A DNA stretch of 64,000 bases from Dactylis glomerata (Eukaryota > Streptophyta > Magnoliopsida > Poales > Poaceae), in contig QXEO01000464.1 of assembly GCA_007115705.1 (NCBI GenBank), positions 3,335,716-3,399,715 of the forward strand, written 5' to 3'. A program made the translations under genes and the position numbers. Shown one piece after another: positions 57,345 to 64,000 of this stretch. Numbering within the stretch: the stretch's first letter is position 1; every line of letters begins with the position of its first letter. A model generated the notes under the pieces. That model was given only the letters and a program-made list of their open reading frames with translations. It did not search any database and was not told where the DNA came from.

Positions 57345-58278
57345 TGTCGGGGGGATGACCCCCGGTAGGGTCAAGAGGCTAGAAAGATACAAGGTTCATG
57401 GTTGACTTTTATACCGGTTGACCAAGGGAAGGGCCTGGCCGAAATATAGGAACATCGGCTAGGCCGGCATATATATATCCCGGCTGATGTCTGGATATGC
57501 CAGATTAACCGGAATACTAACTGGGGTGTGCCGGCATATACTTAGATATGCCGGCCTATCTATTCTGTGTGTTGTGCAGGAGCAGGGGATGCCGGATTAC
57601 CCGACCTTCATAGGTCGTAGGTCCGGCATGTATGTCCTAGATATGGCCAACGTTCATATCCGGGATACTTAAGTCAACCAAGGTGTCACATCGCTACAAT
57701 CAAGGAAGAAAACATCCAAGCATGGTAGCAGGGTGATGGCAGGGTGCACAGTGGAGGTTACCTACCCTCACTGTGCACAAGTACAAGCTTACCTCAGAGT
57801 GGTAAGGTCACAGTCCTGGAAGTACAAGGTACAGCAAGGGGAGTCCCATCGAGAGCAATCAGGGAGAAAGTCATGGGCGTCTGCCCTCGACAGCAAGTCC
57901 TGTTTGGAGAGTAGTTGGTGTCTCCTGGTCTTCTGTGACCGTTGTAACCCTGGCCACCACTATATAAGGTGGCACAGGGAGTCCTAGAAAAGGGTTGGAG
58001 GTTTGTTGGTCACTTGAGGATTCCTACACTTAGTAGTTCATCTTCCTCCTCTAGCAGAGAGCTCAGAGGCACCAGTGTTGGATACTCCTTCGATCCTAAT
58101 ATAAAGCAAGTAGAGCAGGAGTAGGGGTGTTATCTCCTTACGAGAGCCCCGAACCTGGGTAGATCTGTGTTCCTTTCTGTCGGGCTCTTTAGCTCGTTCC
58201 CCTCTCCCGAATCCTCCAGCATCTAGTCGGCCCCCATTTAAGCCATCCTATGGCATATGTTGTTTCACCACGACGACA
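57345..58278 (+). repeat. Element E 5' LTR
   Basis: 934 bp from TGTCGGGGGGATGACC to ..CACCACGACGACA. The TATATAAG box at 57961-57968 puts transcription start near 57990. The upstream part has several imperfect copies of a GCCGGCATATA motif (57460-57560). The end was set by the primer site that follows. Confidence 0.8.
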
Positions 58279-58280
58279 TT

Positions 58281-58298
58281 TGGCGCCCACCGTGGGGC
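58281..58298 (+). other. Primer-binding site of element E
   Basis: TGGCGCCCACCGTGGGGC directly follows the LTR. It is close to that of element B (TGGCGCCGACCGTGGGG), in keeping with one lineage. Confidence 0.75.
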
Positions 58299-58306
58299 TG
58301 ACCGAT

Positions 58307-61300
58307 ATGCTGGGCGGAGTGTTTATTCGGACGGGGTCTGTGATAGCAGTTTCGGGAGTGCGCGTGGTCTCTGGCCTCGTCCAGAGGCTAGGCTCGCTCA
58401 GCTTTGTCGGTGACAACACTGGATGTCTCGGCGGCCGGCCGTTCCCCAGGGATGGCCGAATCATGTCTTTCGGTTCCCACGAGGTGTACGTGGGGACTGA
58501 GAGAGTTCGCAGGAAAAGGGTGCTGGTGGCGTCGGATCCTCCGTCACATCGGTTGGCTCACGCTGGGCGTAGCGCTCGCTCAGTAGAGTCGGCCGAGGTG
58601 ATGATGGCCGGCACATCAGCGCCGCCGGCAGACGGTGCTGGCAAAGCCGCAGCAGCAGCAGCAGGAGATACTCCCCCGGAGCCGCCAAAGGCCAAGAGGT
58701 CGGCACGTCCTCCGTTGGAGCGTGTCGAGAACCTGGCCGGCACTTCCGCTGTGCCGGCAAGAGGTCAGGTGCTTCTTCCCGTCATCGAGCGACTTCTTGA
58801 GCCGGTGCGATCTGGCGATGATCCGGAGCAAACAAGGGAGGTCCTGGAAGGATCTCGTCAGGCCCTCGTCGACGAGGCCCTGGCCATGAACCAGGAGCGC
58901 GAACGATTCAACCGGCAACTCCGTGAGTATGAGGCAGCCCATGGTTTTACTCCTGTGGTAACCCGGCCTAGCCGGATAGATGAGGTTAGAACTAGAGGCT
59001 GAGATCTTAACACTGAGCTAGGCAAAGATGCTAGGGCTAAGAGTCATACTGCAACTAGTACTGTGCCTAAGGTCATTTATAGCTCCCCAGTAAAGAACCT
59101 TAGAGCAGCAGCCGAGGTAGCTAAGGACTTAGCTAATTTGTCCGGCGAAGCACTGCATGAGCAGCAAGCCCGGCTTAACCATCTTTTGTCTGAAGCTACT
59201 AAGCAGCAAGAGGCCTTTAAGAAGGCAAACCCAGGTGCCGGGGCATCCCAGTACATTGCGTCGGTAGGAGGTGCCGGCGCTAGATCGAGGGGCGAGGCTT
59301 CGTCCCCGCATCCAAGTGCCCGGCGTGCCGGAAGTGTGACCTCTGGCCGCCGGGACAAGCAGATCCAAGTGTATGATCCGGCAATCGCCGGAAAGCAGGC
59401 AATAGTGCAGAAGAGTACCGGACAGGCTGACAAGTATGTCGGCAGCAAGAAGGCTGGCCAGAATGTGCCGGTCAAGCATGGGGCAGCGTCGGCCGGTGGT
59501 GGCCGGAGCAACAGTGCAGCCCGGTGTCAGCAGCAGGGCGCCGGAGGTGCAGTGCAGCAGCAAGGTGCAGGTCAACCGGGACATCGTGAAGATGATGGCA
59601 ATTCCGCCCTTGTCAGGGCGGGATATCAGCAGCAGCATCAGCAAGGCCGGCATACTGAGCAGTATCAGCCGGAGCAGCAGCAGGAGAAAGTGATCGCGGG
59701 CCCAATTGCATCCCGGCTAGGACCTCGGTCCTTAGCAGCAAGTGATGCGCGCTTCAAGCTGGACAGGATTCACCAAACGGAGTTGGTGGAGAGACAAGGA
59801 GCTCCGGGTCCTATGTGCTTTGGACCCCGGATCATGGGTGAGCCGGTACCTTACTTCTTCCAGCTCGCGCGTGGCGCGAGGACATATAACGACAGTACAA
59901 AGCCAGAAGATTGGTTGGAGGATTACTCCACCGCAGTGAATATTGCTGGAGGAAACCTCAGATGGGCGGTACGATATGTACCGCAGATGCTAGAAGGACC
60001 AGCCAGGATATGGCTGAACAATCTGCCGGCCGGAAGTATCAATGGCTGGGTTGATTTCGAGGAGCAGTTTGTGTCAAACTTCACCAGCACATACAAGAGG
60101 CCGAATCGTCCTCAGCAGCTGGCTAACTGCCGGCAAGGAGTGAATGAGACTGATCGTGACTACCTGACCAAGTGGTGCACCTTGCGCAATTCCTGCGAAG
60201 GAATTGTCGAGCAGCAGGCCATCATGTGGTTTGCACATGGGTGCCGGCATGGCACCATGTTGTGGCAAAAGCTGCAGAGGGAAATGCCGGCCACGTTGGC
60301 CGAAACAATCAAGATTGCTGATAGTTATGCTCTGGGAGATCCCATGCAGCCCAGTCTCGATTCACAAGGACAGGGGCAGACCCAGGGGAACACCATCAGC
60401 GCCGGGAGACCAGGGCAATACTATCGCTCTGATAACCGCAACAAGAGAAGAGATGAAAGGCCGGATCACCGGTATGGGGCAGCACAAGTGGCAGCTGTGG
60501 AAGAAGAGCAAGAGGGCGCCGGCAGTAGCCAGCGTCCGAGATATGAGGGCTATCAGCAGCCTCAGCAACAACAACCGCAACAGCAAGCACAGCCCTTCCA
60601 GAAGAACAATGTCTGGATCAACAAGAACGCCGGCGGAGCCGCCGGCCAGAAGAAGCAGTGGCCGAAGTATACAGTAGGTTTGGCCATGGACAAACCTTGT
60701 GTGTTTCACACATTCCAGCCGGGTAAGCCGGCAAACCATTTGACAAGAAACTGTTCATGGCTGGACGACATATTGGCAGGTCGTGCAGGTCCTTGGGGAC
60801 CGGCTAGACCACCTGTCCCGGCAGCCCCATCGCCGTTGACAGGTGCCAATACAATTGCAGTCCCGCCCAGGCCGGCTAATCCCGGGAACCAGAGCAACGC
60901 CGGAAATGCCGGCGTAAATCAAGTGGACCAGAGCTATAATCCGGGATATAATGCCGGAGGCCCAGCAGTGGGCCGAAATGAGTACAAGGAACATGATCAG
61001 AGCTACATGGTCTTTGAGACCGAAAGAACAGACAAGCAGAGCTTGTACCGGCGGTGTCTGGAGGTAAATGCCGTTATGTCGGCAGTACCGAAGCTAATGT
61101 ACTGGTCGGACCAGGCCATTGGCTGGGACAGGGCAGATCATCCCAGGATCATGCCAAACCCCGGCGGGTATGCTCTGGTGATGGATCCGACATTTGTCGG
61201 GCCGGCTAATAACGTGAGGTTCAGCAAGGTCCTCATTGACAATGGTAGCAGCATCAACATCATGTACCGAGATACGATGCAGAAGCTGGGCATCAAGGAG

Positions 61301-61825
61301 AATATGCTGGAGCCAAGCAAGACCACATTCCACGGCATTGTGCCGGGACTTTCGTGTGCGCCGATGGGCAAGATCCGGATGGATGTCATGTTTGGCAGCC
61401 GGGATAACTGCAGGGTGGAAAATCTCATGTTCGAAGTGGTTGATTTGGAAAGCCCCTACCATGCTTTGCTGGGTAGGCCGGCACTGGCAAAATTCATGGC
61501 CTCCACGCATGTTGCGTATCTGAAGATGAAAATGCCGGGGCCCAAGGGAGTGATCACCATCATTGGTGATTACAAGCGCTCGATGGCATGCGCAACCGCC
61601 GGGTCTAACCTGGCCGAGACTCTGATCATTGCAGAGGAAAAGAAGAGGCTCAAGCGAGCAGTGGAGATTGCGGAAACGGTCGTGGCCGGCAAATCTATGC
61701 CGGGCATGGCAAATCCCGGTGGCAGTGCTACTTTTCAAGCAGGCAAGGAGGTAAAAAAGGTGCCTCTGGATGAAGCTTTCCCGGAGCGTCATGCCCTGGT
61801 TGGGACAAGTTTGGATCCCAAATAG
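58307..61825 (+). pseudogene. Element E gag-protease, interrupted by one stop codon
   Basis: The start is ATG 58307, just after the primer site. TGA at 59000-59002 cuts the frame (ACT AGA GGC TGA GAT), after which the same frame runs to TAG 61823-61825. A Gln-rich linker precedes the gag domain (EDWLEDYSTAVNIAGG to about KIADSYALGD). A C-x2-H-x9-H-x4-C knuckle (CVFHTF..NHLTRNC) stands in place of the usual CCHC. The aspartic protease has LIDNGSSINIMY and the LLGRPALAKFMA hairpin. A single C-to-T change (CGA to TGA) would explain the stop. Product roles: particle formation, RNA packaging and proteolytic maturation. Confidence 0.85.
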
Positions 61826-64000
61826 GAAAGCGAGCTCATCAGCTTCCTCCGTGAGAATCGGGATATCTTTGCATGGTCTACTTCAGACTTGCAAGGTGTG
61901 CCGAGGGAGCTGGCTGAGCACGCATTGCATGTGCGACCGGATGCTAAGCCGGTAAAGCAGCCGCTCCGGCGGAATGCCGGCGATAGAAGGAAAGCCATAT
62001 GGGAGGAAGTGGCCAGGCTCTTAGCCTCCGGCTTTATCAAAGAAGTGCTTCATCCGGACTGGGTGTCTAATCCGGTTTTGGTGGAAAAGAAGAAGGATGA
62101 GCCCGCCATAGTGAAAGTATGGCGGATGTGTGTTGATTACACCAACTTGAATAAGGCATGTCCTAAAGATCCATTCCCGCTCCCTCGAATCGATCAAGTG
62201 ATTGATTCCACAGCTGGATGTGAACTGTTATCATTTGTAGATGCCTATTCTGGTTTCCACCAGATCCCCTTGTATGAGCCGGATCAAATAAAGACATCCT
62301 TTATTACCCCGTACGGGGCTTATTGCTATCTCACCATGCCGTTCGGTTTAAGAAATGCCGGCGCAACTTACCAGAGATGTATGCAGAAGTGTTTGCATGA
62401 TCAAATAGATAAAAATGTGCAGGTATATGTCGACGATGTCGTCATAAAGACCAAGGAGAGTGATACTCTCATAGGCGATCTCCGGGAAACCTTCGCCAAT
62501 CTGAGGAGGTTCCGGATGAAGTTAAATCCGGCAAAGTGTACCTTCGGTGTGCCGGCGGGCAAGTTGCTCGGCTTCCTTGTTTCCAGCCGGGGTATTGAGG
62601 TAAATCCCGGCAATATTCGTGCTATAGAAAAAATGAAGCCGCCGACAGATTTGAAGGAAGTACAGAAGTTCGCAGGGTGCCTCGCATCCCTGAGCCGTTT
62701 CATAAGCCGGCTGGGCGAGAAAGCTTTGCCGTTATATCAATTAATGAAGAAGTCCGACACATTTGTCTGGACAGTACAAGCAGATGCTGCTTTCAAGGAA
62801 TTAAAACAGATATTGTCAACAGCGCCGGTATTAGCGTCTCCGATGCCCCGTGAGCCGATGCTGCTCTATATAGCGGCAACCAACAGGGTTGTCAGTGCAG
62901 TGGTGGTAGTGGAGCGAGAGGAGGGAGGCAAAACCGTGCAGCGGCCGGTATACTATCTGAGTGAAGTCCTCTCCACCTCAAAGCAAAACTACCCCCATTA
63001 TCAGAAGATGACTTATGGTGTATATATGGCGGCCAAGAAGCTCAAGCATTACTTCCAAGAGCATCCAATCCGGGTAGTGGCTGAGGCCCCTATCTCGGAG
63101 ATCATAAGTAACAAAGATGCCAGTGGCAGAATTGCCAAGTGGGCAATAGAGTTGTCGCCATATACACCTCAATATGATAAGAGGGATACAATCAAGTCCC
63201 AGGTGTTGGCTGACTTCTTTATTGACTGGGCCGAGATACAATATGAGCCACCATTGCCAGATGCGAATTACTGGAGGATGCATTTCGATGGCTCCAAGAC
63301 AATCCATGGCTTGGGTGCCGGCATAGTTCTCAGTTCGCCAAAGAATGACCAATTGAGATATGTCCTGCAGATTCATTTTGCAGCATCAAATAATGTGGCG
63401 GAATATGAGGCACTCGTGCATGGCCTGAAGGTGTCTAAGGACATAGGAATTCGCCGGATTATGTGTTTCGGTGATTCTGACTTAGTGATTCAGCAATGTT
63501 CCGGCATATGGGACGCGCATGATGCTAACATGGGATCCTACCGTTTCCTGGTACAGCAGTTAAGTGGTTACTTTGAAGGTTGTGAGTTCCGGCATGTTCT
63601 CCGGGCTCAGAACGATGCAGCCGATACATTGTCCAAGCTGGGGTCTTCCAGAGATTCAATCCCGCCCGGCATTTCTTTGGAGCATCTGAGGAAGCCATCG
63701 ATCAAACCCTCGCCTGAGTCATCTTCCATTTATGTCCCACCAGGTCCGGAGGAAGCAGTTCCGATGGAGATAGATACCGGAGCCAGGTTAGATAACCCGG
63801 GGACTGTTTCCTCAGTCCCGGGGACTGGGCCGGCATACGCTGTGAGTGCAGTATTCCGGAGCAGAGCTAAGGGCAAGGGTAAGATGTACCAAGAGGTTGT
63901 GCCGGTATACCCGGGGACTGCTCCGGCATACCCGGGGACTAATCCCATAGTCCCGGGGACTTCGCAGCCCATGGAGATCGATTATGTGTCGGTCGAAATG
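61826..64000 (+). CDS. Element E pol: reverse transcriptase and two RNase H regions (partial, runs off the window)
   Basis: 725 codons without a stop follow TAG 61823-61825 in the same frame as gag. The reverse transcriptase starts about 61910 and has FVDAYSGFHQIPL and the catalytic YVDD at 62426-62437. A connection or RNase H-like part follows (QRPVYYLSEVLS..). A second, complete RNase H has its acidic residues in MHFDGS (Asp codon 63287), VAEYEAL, CFGDSDLVI and AQNDAADTLSKLG; this second 'archaeal-type' RNase H is a hallmark of the Tat lineage. From about 63690 a Pro/Gly/Thr-rich linker with 7-residue repeats leads towards the missing integrase. The stop before it (probably CAG to TAG) would block fusion to gag. 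Confidence 0.88.
63797..63961 (+). repeat. Coding minisatellite of 21 bp (PGT repeats) in the pol linker
   Basis: CCGGGGACT recurs at 63797, 63818, 63911, 63932 and 63953, with 21-bp spacing inside each cluster. It encodes heptads of the form PGT-x-PAY / PGT-x-x-x-x. The frame stays open, and the repeats sit between RNase H and the expected integrase. Confidence 0.7.

Larger units (their letters stand above)
57345..64000 (+). mobile_element. Element E: Tat-lineage gypsy retrotransposon, 5' part
   Basis: A 5' LTR, primer site, gag-protease and pol through two RNase H regions are present; integrase and the 3' LTR lie beyond the window. The element is larger and more complete than A-D. Two in-frame stops (59000-59002 and 61823-61825) interrupt an otherwise continuous frame from 58307 to 64000. 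The left flank is ACCAC (57340-57344); its partner is not in view. Confidence 0.88.

Noticed and set aside
58461..61792. Many minus-strand ORFs opposite element E's gag (up to 232 residues)
   Set aside because: Shadows of the GC-rich sense frame; no domain, no promoter, and no intron structure like the antisense gene of B.
1..64000. CRISPR arrays, bacterial operons, tRNA or rRNA genes
   Set aside because: No regularly spaced direct repeats of that type, no ribosome-binding-site-led gene clusters, and no recognisable tRNA or rRNA sequence; the repeats found are transposon-derived.

Overview
This is nuclear DNA of a grass, most likely a Triticeae species (wheat, goatgrass or barley type). The evidence is spliced plant genes spaced 2 to 10 kb apart, Stowaway and Tourist-type MITEs, and more than half of the window occupied by nested Ty3/gypsy LTR retrotransposons whose LTRs resemble Triticeae Athila-type and Tat-type families. 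I saw no bacterial, organellar or CRISPR features and no tRNA or rRNA gene. All exon boundaries, LTR ends and mutation counts were read by eye.

Gene-bearing part (1-17 kb): the 3' end of a nuclear-pore (NUP1-like, FG-type) gene (548-1796, +); a three-exon GH17 beta-1,3-glucanase with signal peptide and a hydrophobic, probably GPI-directing C-terminus on a small last exon (6789-9752, +), whose second intron carries a Stowaway MITE and a perfect 126-bp tandem duplication; and, convergent to it, an intact single-coding-exon gene (11901-13811, -) for a protein with ten 25-residue Cys/His 'HGGG' repeats and two EAR-like motifs.

Retrotransposon nest (17.1-46.6 kb): element D (minus strand, left-truncated, about 17110-20239 plus 37441-39028) was hit by element B (plus strand, 20240-37440, TSD GTCGG). 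B was then hit in its 3' LTR by element A (plus strand, 29014-37139, TSD AGTAC). Next to the nest, in inverted orientation, is element C (minus strand, 39373-46620, TSD GTATG), a relative of A. D and B carry a gag-protease ORF in sense and a multi-exon Transposase_28-type gene in antisense. In B that antisense gene has a TATA box and eight inferred exons. A and C are Athila-like, have gag-protease only, and lack reverse transcriptase and integrase. None of A-D is autonomous.

Right part (46.6-64 kb): a probable solo LTR (47875-49363); a small two-exon gene of unrecognised family with TATA box and poly(A) signal (51459-52252, +); inverted repeats and palindromes; a TIR-bounded element (about 54865-56790) that has captured a broken piece of an LRR receptor-kinase gene; a Tourist-like MITE (57033-57303); and the 5' two-thirds of a larger Tat-lineage element E (57345 to beyond 64000) with gag, protease, reverse transcriptase and two RNase H regions. 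E is interrupted by two in-frame stops and runs off the window.
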